A stretch of DNA of 32,854 bases from an uncultured Solobacterium sp. (GCA_946415785.1 CAMKTV010000011.1:1-32854); one strand, 5' to 3'. Counted from the first letter of the stretch, positions 8,163-15,670 are shown. Notes: generated by a model not told the origin, from the sequence alone. Translations and numbers: made by a program.

Positions 8163-8191
8163 ATTTTATATAATTATGAAAATTTTTTCAA
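8163..8191 (-). promoter_or_regulatory. sigma-A promoter of the DUF948-ytxH-ccpA-tyrS operon
   Basis: On the minus strand, -35 TTGAAA (8186-8191), a 17-bp spacer and -10 TAAAAT (8163-8168). The -10 ends 17 nt before the ATG at 8145, leaving a short leader that carries GAGG. This is the best two-part promoter in the window and contrasts with the leaderless ones. Confidence 0.7.
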
Positions 8192-8210
8192 TAAATGAAA
8201 ATAGAAACAA

Positions 8211-9515
8211 TTATAAGAACTCTTTAGTCCAATTTGCGATATTATAGATATCTTTACTAGACATAAAGACATAGACCGCTTTGCCTTCCCTAGCTAAGAT
8301 TTCAGCACCATGTTTGTCTTCTGATAAAACGTGGGAGCCATCGATCATTTTCGCTAAATAATTGATATCAATGTCCGTACCATCTTGTTTATCATCAATA
8401 GAAGTAAAATCTAATAAATAGATCTTATCAGCCAATAATAACGCATCTTTAAATTCATTTGCAAAATGTAAAACTCTGCTTGCACGATGTGGCTTAAAGA
8501 TAGCAACAATCTTTGAGTCAGGATAACGAAGTTTTGTGGCTTGTAAGGTAACTTTTACTTCTGTTGGATGGTGAGCATAATCATCAATAAAAATTGAATC
8601 TTTGTATTCTTCAATTACATAACGTCTTTTTGGCCCTTCAAAACAATTCAACGCTTCATTTACAAGTTTATAATCAAAGCCTAAATAATCAGCTAAAGAA
8701 ATAACTCCTAAAGCATCTATAAGCATATGTCTGCCGACAAATGGAAGATGATAAGTTCCCTTTTTTTCACCTTTAAAATATAAATCGAAGAAGCAACCAT
8801 TTTTATTTTCAATTAATGATGAAGCATAATAATCATCATCTTCTTTTAAGCCAAAACTGAAATGTGCCTTATCATCAAAAGATAATTTCTTACAATATTC
8901 ATCTTCACCATAATAGAAGATGGCATCTTTAACATTATGGACAAAATTCTGATAGGCCATAAAATATTCTTCTTCGTTTTTAAAGAAATCCACATGATCA
9001 ATTTCAATATTGGTGATAATGGCATAATTTGGATAATATGCTAAAAAATGATTTCTGAATTCATCTGATTCAACACAGATATATTCACTGTCTTTTGAAA
9101 GATACCCTTGGCCATCGCCTATCAAATAAGCTGTATTTTTAAATTTGCTTAAAACTGTTTTAGCCATGGTTGTCGTAGTTGTTTTGCCATGAGAGCCCGC
9201 AATTGAAACCGATATATAGTCTTTCATTAATTCACCCAAGAATTCATGATAGCGATAGCACTTGCAGGTTTTATTATTGCGTGCCGCAACAACTTCTTCA
9301 AAGTCTTCTAAAAAAGCATTACCAATAATAACTGTATAATTATCTTTAATGTTATCTTTATTAAAATTTAATATTTCAATATTATTTTCAATTAATAAAT
9401 CTTCAGTAAAAAAATGTTTATCTAAATCAGAGCCCTTAACTTCATATCCTAAGCCCTTTAACATAATGGCCAAAGACGCCATTCCTGAACCCTTAATGCC
9501 GATGAAATAATACAC
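8211..9515 (-). CDS. murC: UDP-N-acetylmuramate--L-alanine ligase (MurC)
   Basis: Adds L-alanine to UDP-MurNAc, the first amino acid of the peptidoglycan stem peptide, using ATP in the cytosol. Visible are the N-terminal nucleotide-sugar motif 'GIKGSGM' (6-12), the ATP-binding loop 'GSHGKTTTT' (107-115), 'EIDHVDFF' and the Mur-ligase family motif 'DDYAHHPTEV'. The 434-aa length is normal. The start is a GTG at 9515 that overlaps the TAG stop of the preceding gene (TAGTG), with GAGGAT as Shine-Dalgarno about 7 nt upstream, so the two genes are translationally coupled. The downstream genes (DUF948, YtxH-like, ccpA) follow as in Bacillus but have their own promoter. Confidence 0.96.
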   Translation of the reverse strand: MYYFIGIKGSGMASLAIMLKGLGYEVKGSDLDKHFFTEDLLIENNIEILNFNKDNIKDNYTVIIGNAFLEDFEEVVAARNNKTCKCYRYHEFLGELMKDYISVSIAGSHGKTTTTTMAKTVLSKFKNTAYLIGDGQGYLSKDSEYICVESDEFRNHFLAYYPNYAIITNIEIDHVDFFKNEEEYFMAYQNFVHNVKDAIFYYGEDEYCKKLSFDDKAHFSFGLKEDDDYYASSLIENKNGCFFDLYFKGEKKGTYHLPFVGRHMLIDALGVISLADYLGFDYKLVNEALNCFEGPKRRYVIEEYKDSIFIDDYAHHPTEVKVTLQATKLRYPDSKIVAIFKPHRASRVLHFANEFKDALLLADKIYLLDFTSIDDKQDGTDIDINYLAKMIDGSHVLSEDKHGAEILAREGKAVYVFMSSKDIYNIANWTKEFL

Positions 9516-10084
9516 TATTTATCCTCAGAAATATAAAAGTCGCTAAATAAATCTATTTCTTCATTAATTTTTTCTTCTTTAACTTCTTGTTTAAATTCAT
9601 CAGTCGCAAAGATGTCACCTAAATCTTCAGTAACATCAAAGTCTTCTAATTCTTCTTCTTTTTCTTCTTCAATTACTTTTTCTTTTTTTGTTTCATAACC
9701 AAAGAAAGGAGATATAACAGCACCTAAATGACTAGAACTCGGTCTTTTTGTGTTGGCATAAGGAACGCTATTTTCATCTGTATCCTTTTTCTTTTTATCA
9801 TCGATGACGCCAAAGATTGGACTGATATGTTGACTTGGTTCGTATTCTTCAATTGTTGGCTCAGCAATAACTTCATCATGTTTATAAGATGGTTTATAGT
9901 TGACAAAAATATCTTCAATTGGATTTGATTCTTGGGCTTTGTTTTCCTCAGCCTTGTTTTTCTTTTCATATAAAATATCTTCTGCTTTCAAGCGAACTGG
10001 CTCTTTAGCAGGCGTTTCATTGCCTTCAGGATCAGGTTCAAAGATTGAATCAAATATTTTCTTTAAAGTTGGGCTCTCTACCAT
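9515..10084 (-). CDS. acidic disordered protein with repeated ISP-[IF]-FG motif, in the sftA position
   Basis: A 189-aa protein with no membrane segment or globular-looking domain; it is rich in Glu, Lys, Asp and Pro and is probably mostly disordered. Two short hydrophobic islands are near copies: 'ISPIFG' (87-92) and 'ISPFFG' (124-129), each preceded by His/Val and followed by an acidic/lysine stretch. 'DIF' islands recur at 58-60 and 157-159. The gene has GAGG 5 nt before its ATG and a TAAAAT box (10100-10105), and it overlaps the murC GTG by one base. In Bacillus the gene directly upstream of murC is sftA, encoding a soluble FtsK-like translocase with a long disordered N-terminal linker. 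This product could be a motor-less remnant or an analogue; that is inference. It has no family I recognise. Confidence 0.7.
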   Translation of the reverse strand: MVESPTLKKIFDSIFEPDPEGNETPAKEPVRLKAEDILYEKKNKAEENKAQESNPIEDIFVNYKPSYKHDEVIAEPTIEEYEPSQHISPIFGVIDDKKKKDTDENSVPYANTKRPSSSHLGAVISPFFGYETKKEKVIEEEKEEELEDFDVTEDLGDIFATDEFKQEVKEEKINEEIDLFSDFYISEDK

Positions 10085-10134
10085 ATTTACCTCATAAATA
10101 TTTTACTACATTTATTTTTAGACAATTAATGATT

Positions 10135-10860
10135 TTATTCAATTGGAACTTCTTCATTTCGTTCGTCTTCATAAATCTGGCCATCATAACGGATACCATC
10201 GCCAATAATCGCATCATCAACTAATAGACTATCAATTGTTCCACTTACAGGCATACTGGTATTAAATAAATTAATCTGTTTCTTTTTATATTCAATGATG
10301 TCCTTTTTAGAATATTCTTTTATGACATCTTCATTTAAAACATTAGTATTTTTGGCAATCATTAATAGATGTTTTAATGTTTGTGTAATATCTTCTTTTT
10401 TAATTGTTCCAATATAATTCATATTCGAACTAATTAGATGAAGAATATAAATGTCTTTGTAATTATATAGCTTAAAAATATATGCTACTGATTGTCCACT
10501 TTCAGTTTTTAGTTTGCCTTCTTTTTTATAGATTATATAATCATCAGAAAAGATGCTTTCATCTTCCAAGATATGATCAGTATAATATTTTGTATTGATT
10601 ATATTTGAAACATTTAAATTCATAATTATTTTATTGTCATTATATTTTAAGACAATACTCTCTGAATCTAGTGCTTCTTCATTCATATCACTAGGCAAAT
10701 AATAAGAATAATATTTCATTTTATTATTGATACGATAAGTTGAAATATTGTCAATGTGGTCAAAAATATTATTTAAATCATTAAAAAGCTCTTTGTCTTC
10801 AGCTACTTTACAAGCACACAAACATATTAATAAACAAAAGATTAAAATGATCTTTTTCAT
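10135..10860 (-). CDS. predicted lipoprotein, unknown function
   Basis: A 241-aa protein with a lipoprotein signal: 'MKK', a hydrophobic, cysteine-rich core and the lipobox 'LCAC' with Cys17 as the lipidation site (Cys at -2 is unusual). The mature part is long and polar, rich in Asn, Ile, Lys and Tyr, with alternating beta-like stretches, and ends in a short acidic tail ('DERNEEVPIE'). I recognise no family. It lies 12 bp after the radC stop, but a TAAAAT box (10867-10872) ends 6 nt before its ATG and there is no Shine-Dalgarno, so it probably has its own leaderless transcript. It might act at the outer membrane face, as lipoproteins do; nothing more specific can be said. Confidence 0.7.
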   Translation of the reverse strand: MKKIILIFCLLICLCACKVAEDKELFNDLNNIFDHIDNISTYRINNKMKYYSYYLPSDMNEEALDSESIVLKYNDNKIIMNLNVSNIINTKYYTDHILEDESIFSDDYIIYKKEGKLKTESGQSVAYIFKLYNYKDIYILHLISSNMNYIGTIKKEDITQTLKHLLMIAKNTNVLNEDVIKEYSKKDIIEYKKKQINLFNTSMPVSGTIDSLLVDDAIIGDGIRYDGQIYEDERNEEVPIE

Positions 10861-10866
10861 AAAATC

Positions 10867-10872
10867 ATTTTA
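10867..10872 (-). promoter_or_regulatory. -10 box of the lipoprotein gene (leaderless start)
   Basis: Minus-strand TGATAAAAT, an extended -10 (TGnTAAAAT) ending 6 nt before the ATG at 10860 and abutting the radC stop codon. The same ten bases, TGATAAAATG, recur before the VanZ-like gene. Confidence 0.55.
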
Positions 10873-11532
10873 TCATATTAAATTATGGCATTTGAAACTG
10901 TAATAAGAGGTAGAAGATATTATTATATGGTCCAATAAGACAAGACCTAGAAGATTGCAGCCATCTTTTATCTGGCCTGTTATCTTAAAATCTTCTTCAG
11001 AAGGATTGGTGTTGCCACTAGGATGATTATGAGCTATGACAATTGATTTGGCTTTTAATAATAAAGCATTACGATAGATTTCATCTAAGCCTACAACTGA
11101 CCTGTTCCCTGATCCTTTAAATAACGATGAAGCTTTTAAAATCTTGCCGCCCGCATTTAAAAAGACCACAAAGAATTCTTCTTGGTTAGAAAAACCTAAA
11201 CTGAATCTTAAAAAATCAATTAAAACTAAAGGATTTAAGGTTTTATTTTGACTAACTGTTTCAACTCTTGATAATCTTTTAGAGATTTCAAGTATTGCTA
11301 AAATCTCTAAAGCCTTGGCTTGTTTGATGCCTTTAATATTTATTAATTCATCATAACTTAAACTCAAAAGATTATTAAAACCACCAGCTGTATCAATGAT
11401 CTCTTTGGTGAGTGTAAAAACATCTTTATTCTTATATGCTGATTTAATTACTAATGATACTAATTCAACATTATTTAAACTGCTAAACCCATAATTGAGT
11501 GCCTTTTCTCTAGGCAACATATCTTCCATCAT
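10873..11532 (-). CDS. radC: RadC-family JAB/MPN-domain protein
   Basis: A 219-aa protein with an N-terminal UPF0758 helical/helix-hairpin-helix part ('LPREKALNYGFSSLNNVEL' and 'LINIKGIKQAKALEILAI') and a C-terminal JAB1/MPN-like metalloprotease fold. The JAMM signature 'HNHPSGNTNPSEED' (near 168-181) keeps both His, the Ser and the Asp. RadC was once linked to DNA repair; its biochemical role remains unclear. The start was chosen at the ATG at 11532, which overlaps the TGA of the VanZ-like gene (ATGA), so translation is coupled to it. Downstream lies a lipoprotein gene that carries its own -10 immediately after the radC stop. Family certain. Confidence 0.93.
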   Translation of the reverse strand: MMEDMLPREKALNYGFSSLNNVELVSLVIKSAYKNKDVFTLTKEIIDTAGGFNNLLSLSYDELINIKGIKQAKALEILAILEISKRLSRVETVSQNKTLNPLVLIDFLRFSLGFSNQEEFFVVFLNAGGKILKASSLFKGSGNRSVVGLDEIYRNALLLKAKSIVIAHNHPSGNTNPSEEDFKITGQIKDGCNLLGLVLLDHIIISSTSYYSFKCHNLI

Positions 11533-11996
11533 CTCTTACATAATTTATGCCAAAACAAACATGCACAAAGAATGCCACTTGTATCAATCAAAACATCATT
11601 AAATGAGCCAAGCCTATCAGTTATAAATAATTGATGAAATTCGTCTAAACAGGCAAATACAATACAGAATATTATTGATACAAGAATAATCTTTTTAATT
11701 GGATATTCTTTAAAACATTCATAAGCTGAAATAAACAAAATGAAATATTCACTAAAATGAGCGATATTCCTGATATTGTTAGAAAACCATTCTAATAAAA
11801 CCACAAATGTATTAATGTTTAATAAATGACTGGTAATACCATTAGGGTGTCTAGAAGCTAAATCATAAATATAATTCAATAAAGAATTAGCTAAAGAATC
11901 AGAAAGCGCAACTGATTCATCACCACTTTGATTAGAAAAATAGAAGATGGCACAAATAACTATAATAAACCAAGTTGTCTTAATAATTCTTTTCAT
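11529..11996 (-). CDS. VanZ-like membrane protein
   Basis: A 155-aa protein with about four membrane segments. VanZ-family marks are visible: 'FYFSNQSGDES' after the first segment, 'RNIAHFSEYFILF' near residue 77, and 'DEFHQLFITDRLGSFNDVLID' near 118-138, of which the D-E-x-H-Q and DVLID positions are the conserved ones. Some members give low-level teicoplanin resistance; for most, including this one, the substrate is unknown. It overlaps radC by 4 bp. A TAAAAT box ends 6 nt before its ATG and lies within the short gap after the SAF-domain gene, so it can be transcribed from its own leaderless start as well as by read-through. Family confident, function not. Confidence 0.85.
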   Translation of the reverse strand: MKRIIKTTWFIIVICAIFYFSNQSGDESVALSDSLANSLLNYIYDLASRHPNGITSHLLNINTFVVLLEWFSNNIRNIAHFSEYFILFISAYECFKEYPIKKIILVSIIFCIVFACLDEFHQLFITDRLGSFNDVLIDTSGILCACLFWHKLCKR

Positions 11997-12002
11997 TAGT
12001 CC

Positions 12003-12008
12003 ATTTTA
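12003..12008 (-). promoter_or_regulatory. -10 box of the VanZ-like gene (leaderless start)
   Basis: Minus-strand TGATAAAAT, an extended -10 ending 6 nt before the ATG at 11996, in the 15-bp gap after the SAF-domain gene. Any -35 would lie inside that gene. Confidence 0.55.
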
Positions 12009-12011
12009 TCA

Positions 12012-12710
12012 TTATTCTAAATATTCAAAAATCTTTGCGTCCTTATTTAATTTAGATTCTTCATCACTATAAGTATTTTCACTTAAAATAAGGCTTAAAT
12101 CACCAATCACTTGCGCTTTATTTAAATAGACAACACTTTCTTTCGGAATGGCTAAACAGATAAATTCTAAGATAGCACTATCGTCATAATCTTTTATTTC
12201 ATTATGATTGATATCATATAGACCAATAATTTGAATATTGTTGATTAATAAATCACTAACAACTTTATCTTTATTGATAGTTAAATATAAATCTACATAC
12301 ATTCCTTTAGATAAATATGCCTGATTTGCTTTTAGATCTTTAAAATAAATATCATAGCTTACCTCACCATCTTTTAGCCAAAAACTGATTCCGTCTTTCA
12401 TCTTATCTTTCTCATCTAAAGTCCCCTTATAAAAGAAAGAACCTTTAGGAATATAAGCGTTCAGTTTTACATATTTGCCAACGATATCATTTAAATCTAA
12501 ATAAACATCTTCACTTAAATAAGAAGCAGGAACTTTAATCTTTTCAATTTCATCTTCACTTATTATCGTTCGATTATTAAGATTATATTTAGCTACATAT
12601 ACTTCTTTTAGTTTCATTTTATTCTGGCAGTATAAAAGTGTTCCACATATAAGCGTAATAATAAACAAGCTTACAAATAATACAAATAATGCAAGTTTTT
12701 TCTTTGACAT
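12012..12710 (-). CDS. membrane-anchored SAF-domain (CpaB/RcpC-like) protein
   Basis: A 232-aa protein with one N-terminal membrane helix (about 6-27), then an SAF domain (about 36-96): 'VYVAKYNLNNRTIISEDEIE' is the usual entry strand and helix, followed by 'VGKYVKLNAYIPKGSFF'. A further beta-rich part with 'MYVDLYLTI' resembles the RcpC/CpaB C-terminal region. CpaB proteins help assemble Flp/Tad pili on the outer membrane face, but no tad/flp gene is in this window and the neighbours are VanZ-like and radC. So it is either an orphan of that system or has been repurposed. A GGGAG ribosome-binding site lies 4 nt before the ATG, and no upstream gene is transcribed into it, so it has its own promoter. 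Domain call moderate, role unknown. Confidence 0.7.
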   Translation of the reverse strand: MSKKKLALFVLFVSLFIITLICGTLLYCQNKMKLKEVYVAKYNLNNRTIISEDEIEKIKVPASYLSEDVYLDLNDIVGKYVKLNAYIPKGSFFYKGTLDEKDKMKDGISFWLKDGEVSYDIYFKDLKANQAYLSKGMYVDLYLTINKDKVVSDLLINNIQIIGLYDINHNEIKDYDDSAILEFICLAIPKESVVYLNKAQVIGDLSLILSENTYSDEESKLNKDAKIFEYLE

Positions 12711-12792
12711 TTTTCTCCCTTCTAAATTATTATTGACAAGTTATCTTTAATTTTCCTCATTTTTTTATAAAAATATCAATAATCTTAAATAG

Positions 12793-12798
12793 TATAAT
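12793..12798 (+). promoter_or_regulatory. -10 box of the ICMT-like gene (leaderless start)
   Basis: Perfect TATAAT ending 6 nt before the ATG at 12805, with no Shine-Dalgarno between. Confidence 0.6.
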
Positions 12799-12804
12799 TG
12801 TCTT

Positions 12805-13473
12805 ATGAAAAAATTATTATTAGAAGCTCTGATTAAATTCTTTTCAGGTTTTATAATTATCGCTCTATTATTGTTCGTATCTTCTTTCGATATCAAATGG
12901 TTTAATGCCTGGCTATTTATCTGCCTATTATTTATTCCAATGTTTATTGTCGGCATCATCATGTTTTTTAAAGCACCTGATTTATTAAGGAGCAGATTAA
13001 ATGCCAAAGAAAAAGAAAAGACTCAACAAGGAGTCTTGAAATACAGTGGCTTGATGTTTATTGCTTCTTTTGTATTGGCTGGATTAAATCATCGATTCAA
13101 CTGGTTAAATTGTCCAAATTATGTAATCATTATTTCTTCAATTCTTTTCTTATTGTCATATTTAATGTTTGGTGAAGTATTAAGAGAAAATGCTTATTTG
13201 TCTAGAACAATTGAAGTAAAAGAAAATCAAAAAGTAGTTGATACAGGACTATATGGAATCATAAGACATCCAATGTATAGTGCAACAGTAGTTTTATTCT
13301 TATCAATGCCATTAATATTAAATTCACCTGTATCTTTTATTATTTCTTTAACTTATATTCCACTTATTGTCATAAAAATTAAAAATGAAGAAATGGTATT
13401 AGAAAAAGATCTTCAAGGTTATAAAGAATATAAACAAAAAGTTAAATATCGTTTGATACCTTTTATTTGGTAA
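12805..13473 (+). CDS. ICMT/PEMT-like membrane methyltransferase family protein
   Basis: A 222-aa integral membrane protein with about five hydrophobic segments. Near residue 155, 'YGIIRHPMYSAT' matches the S-adenosylmethionine-binding R-H-P-x-Y signature of isoprenylcysteine carboxyl methyltransferases and phospholipid methyltransferases. Further on, 'IKNEEMVLEKDLQGYKEYK' matches the conserved E-E ... G-Y-x-x-Y end of the fold. The bacterial substrate is unknown; a lipid or small amphiphile is plausible. It stands alone on the plus strand, divergent from the SAF-domain gene, with a TATAAT box just before its ATG and a strong terminator hairpin 45 bp after its stop. Family confident, substrate open. 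Confidence 0.82.
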   Translation: MKKLLLEALIKFFSGFIIIALLLFVSSFDIKWFNAWLFICLLFIPMFIVGIIMFFKAPDLLRSRLNAKEKEKTQQGVLKYSGLMFIASFVLAGLNHRFNWLNCPNYVIIISSILFLLSYLMFGEVLRENAYLSRTIEVKENQKVVDTGLYGIIRHPMYSATVVLFLSMPLILNSPVSFIISLTYIPLIVIKIKNEEMVLEKDLQGYKEYKQKVKYRLIPFIW

Positions 13474-13517
13474 CGATTTAAATTATTATTTTATTTTTGA
13501 AGTGATATTAGTAAACC

Positions 13518-13548
13518 TCCCATAAGCTAAAAAACTTATGGGATTTTT
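13518..13548 (+). terminator. Rho-independent terminator of the ICMT-like gene
   Basis: A perfect 9-bp stem, TCCCATAAG (13518-13526) with CTTATGGGA (13535-13543), an 8-nt loop and a run of five T. The T-run is only on the plus side, so it serves the ICMT-like gene. It could also derive from a transposon-end hairpin, as it lies on the 3' side of the TnpB remnant. Confidence 0.75.
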
Positions 13549-13593
13549 AAGAAGTTTGATTTTAAGCTTTGTTCACTTAACTATAGTTAATAG

Positions 13594-13791
13594 TTAAGCT
13601 ATCCTTATTCTTAACGGGTTGTCAACTTGTCTTCTACTGCATGGGACAATTACATCCACAACATTACTTTTCTTTAAAATATTTAATGTGCCATCGATAT
13701 CCGCGTTAATGAGTAATCCTTTTGAATTCTTATATAGGCCTCTTTTAATTCTTGTACCAAAAAAGTACATTAGCAATTGCCATATTTTCAC
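13594..13791 (-). pseudogene. C-terminal remnant of an IS200/IS605-family TnpB (RNA-guided nuclease)
   Basis: Sixty-five codons remain. They match the end of IS1341/IS605-type TnpB proteins: 'TRIKRGLYKNSKGLLINADI', which carries the third RuvC-like Asp in 'NAD', then 'GTLNILKKSNVVD' and the typical ending 'VDNPLRIRIA'. A full TnpB has about 370-420 residues, so more than four fifths is missing, including the other two RuvC acids and the zinc finger. The in-frame GTG at 13791 with AGG just before it looks like a start only by chance, as the homology begins after it. I saw no TnpB-like sequence in any frame upstream. It is a decayed insertion between two chromosomal genes. Any guide RNA would have come from its 3' side (13500-13600). 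Confidence 0.8.
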
Positions 13792-13869
13792 CTTTCAATA
13801 CCATTATTCAGTATTTATTGGTGATAATATAATAATTTTTAACTTTTTTGTTTATATTCTTTACTGTTC

Positions 13870-13917
13870 TTCAAAATAAAAGTGGCTCTTTAGTTATCCA
13901 AGCATTAAGAGCCACTT
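13870..13917 (-). terminator. Rho-independent terminator of pgi
   Basis: An 11-bp perfect stem, AAGTGGCTCTT (13880-13890) with AAGAGCCACTT (13907-13917), and a 16-nt loop. On the minus strand it is followed by TTTATTTT. It lies about 50 bp after the pgi stop. Confidence 0.8.
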
Positions 13918-13968
13918 CACATATCTGTTTTCTATCTCTTCTTGATTAAATAAACACTAAAAATTTAT

Positions 13969-15246
13969 TTATTCAGGTTTACCTAACAATTTAAACATCT
14001 TCTTTTTATATACTTCAACACCTGGCTGATTAAATGGATTGATATCCAATAAGTAACAAGTCATACCACATGCTTTAAAGAAGAAATAAATCATATAGCC
14101 AAAAGATTTAGCACTATTATCTTTTAAATTAATAATGATATTAGGAACACCACCTACTTCACTATGAGCACTTAATGTTCCTTCCATTGCCATCTTATTA
14201 ACCCAAGAAACTTGTTTGCCACTTAGATAGTTCATACCATCTAAATTCTCTTCATCACTTGGGAAAGTAATATCAAGAGGCATTTCATCAATTAATAATA
14301 AAGTTTCATATAAACATTTCTGGCCATCTTGAACAAATTGCCCTAACGAATGTAGATCTGTTGAATAGCATGCGCTAGTTGGAAGCAAACCATTGCCATC
14401 TTTTCCTTCTGATTCACCAAATAGTTGTTTCCACCATTCAGCGATCATTGTAAGCTGTAAATGATAAGTTACAAACATTTCGCTAGAATAGCCTTTTTTA
14501 TTTAAGATTCTTCTTGCTACTGCATAACGATAAGCAGCATTCTTTTCAAGTTCTGGACTGTTAAAATCTTCATAAGCAAGTTTAGAACCTTCCATTAATT
14601 CTTTTATATCAACGCCTGCTAAAGCTAAAGGTAATAAACCAACAGCTGTAAATACTGAATATCTGCCGCCAATATCATCAGGAACAACAAATTCTTCATA
14701 GCCTTCTTTGTCCGCTAATTCTTTTAATGTTCCTCTGTTTTTATCAGTAGTAGCAATTATTCTTTCTTGTGCTTCCTTTTTACCATATCTTTTTTCAATA
14801 TATTGTTTAAAGATTCTAAACGCAACTGAAGTTTCTGTTGTTGTGCCAGATTTAGATATAACGTTTAAAACAACGTCTTTGCCTTCAATATGTTTTAACA
14901 CTTGTGAAAGATAAGTATTAGAGAAGGTATTTCCAATAAAGATTACTTCTGGTCCTTCAAGTGGATACAAACCTCTAATCATTTCTAAAGCAGCTCTAGC
15001 ACCTAAATAAGAACCACCAATTCCGCAAACTAATAAAACATCAAATTTGCCTTTTAGCTTTTCTGAAATCTTTAAGATTCTTCCAAATTCTTCTTTGTCG
15101 TAGTCATTTGGCCAATTTACCCAACCAACATAATCATTTCCCTTACCTGTCTTATTATGAAGCCAGCCATGAGCTTCATTTACTTTTTCTTGATAAGAAG
15201 CAAGATCTTCATTTAACTTACTATGAGTCAAATCCAGTTTTAACAT
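13969..15246 (-). CDS. pgi: glucose-6-phosphate isomerase
   Basis: Interconverts glucose 6-phosphate and fructose 6-phosphate at the head of glycolysis. The 425-aa length and sequence are of the short Firmicute type. Visible motifs are 'GIGGSYLGARAALEMI' (phosphate-binding), 'VISKSGTTTETSVAFR' (phosphate loop), 'FGESEGKDGNGLLP' and the C-terminal 'NPFNQPGVEVYKKKMF', whose lysine is catalytic in the family. It lies 1 bp after the S1 gene, with AAAGGAG before the ATG, so both are co-transcribed; in Bacillus the S1 protein YugI also lies near pgi. A strong terminator follows. Confident. Confidence 0.97.
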   Translation of the reverse strand: MLKLDLTHSKLNEDLASYQEKVNEAHGWLHNKTGKGNDYVGWVNWPNDYDKEEFGRILKISEKLKGKFDVLLVCGIGGSYLGARAALEMIRGLYPLEGPEVIFIGNTFSNTYLSQVLKHIEGKDVVLNVISKSGTTTETSVAFRIFKQYIEKRYGKKEAQERIIATTDKNRGTLKELADKEGYEEFVVPDDIGGRYSVFTAVGLLPLALAGVDIKELMEGSKLAYEDFNSPELEKNAAYRYAVARRILNKKGYSSEMFVTYHLQLTMIAEWWKQLFGESEGKDGNGLLPTSACYSTDLHSLGQFVQDGQKCLYETLLLIDEMPLDITFPSDEENLDGMNYLSGKQVSWVNKMAMEGTLSAHSEVGGVPNIIINLKDNSAKSFGYMIYFFFKACGMTCYLLDINPFNQPGVEVYKKKMFKLLGKPE

Positions 15247-15247
15247 A

Positions 15248-15607
15248 TCAGCCTTTCTCCTTTACCCATTCATCTAATTTGTCTCTTAAACTGCCAAATC
15301 CCTTTTCATTTTTTGGCAAGCCTTCATATTTAACTCTTTTATGATATTTCCGTGAGTTCTGTTCAAGAGCTTTAAATGATAAACGCAGCTGTTTGTTCTG
15401 TTTATCAACATCAATGACCTTCAACATGAAATATTCACCAATTTGAACATAGTTAGCAATATTCCTTACAAAGCCATTTGAAAGTTCAGAAATATGTATC
15501 AAGCCACTGACTCCATCATCAAAGACTACAAAAGCCCCATATGGTTTAATTCCTGATATCTTACCATAGACGGTCATGCCAACTTTATATTCATCAATTG
15601 CGCTCAT
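15248..15607 (-). CDS. S1 RNA-binding domain protein (YugI/CvfD-like)
   Basis: A 119-aa protein made of one S1 (OB-fold) domain at about 5-75 ('GMTVYGKISGIKPYGAFVVF', then 'GLIHISELSNGFV' and 'VIDVDKQNKQLRLSFK') and a basic, helical tail. Relatives such as Bacillus YugI (general stress protein 13) and CvfD bind RNA or ribosomes and affect gene expression after transcription. The ATG at 15607 was chosen over an in-frame TTG one codon upstream. A TATAAT box ends 7 nt before this ATG and no Shine-Dalgarno is present, so the pgi operon mRNA is probably leaderless. It is divergent from the nifU-like gene. Confidence 0.88.
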   Translation of the reverse strand: MSAIDEYKVGMTVYGKISGIKPYGAFVVFDDGVSGLIHISELSNGFVRNIANYVQIGEYFMLKVIDVDKQNKQLRLSFKALEQNSRKYHKRVKYEGLPKNEKGFGSLRDKLDEWVKEKG

Positions 15608-15614
15608 CAAATCT

Positions 15615-15620
15615 ATTATA
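15615..15620 (-). promoter_or_regulatory. -10 box of the S1-pgi operon (leaderless start)
   Basis: Minus-strand TATAAT ending 7 nt before the ATG at 15607, with no Shine-Dalgarno. Confidence 0.6.
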
Positions 15621-15670
15621 ACCCATTAGCAACACGAGATTAAAACTTACCCACTTAAAAAAATATGTTG

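Larger units (their letters stand above)
13474..13968. other. gene-poor stretch with terminators and a transposon scar
   Basis: These 495 bp hold no intact gene. They contain the terminator of the ICMT-like gene (13518-13548), the TnpB C-terminal remnant (13594-13791), a very AT-rich piece (about 13800-13880) in which I see no coding sense, and the pgi terminator (13870-13917). The short repeats around 13576-13597 (TAGTTAATAGTTAA) do not form an obvious transposon end. Confidence 0.6.

Noticed and set aside
12440-12460. cre-like TAAGCGTTCA inside the SAF-domain gene
   Set aside because: It matches only half of the cre pattern, lies within coding sequence and far from a promoter; chance is likely.
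13571-13600. Short TAGTTAA repeats as a transposon end or attachment site
   Set aside because: Too short and AT-rich to support; no matching copy on the other side of the remnant.
13594-13791. Intact small gene with AGG-GTG start
   Set aside because: The product is plainly the tail of TnpB, and the GTG with AGG arises by chance at the break point; treated as a pseudogene.
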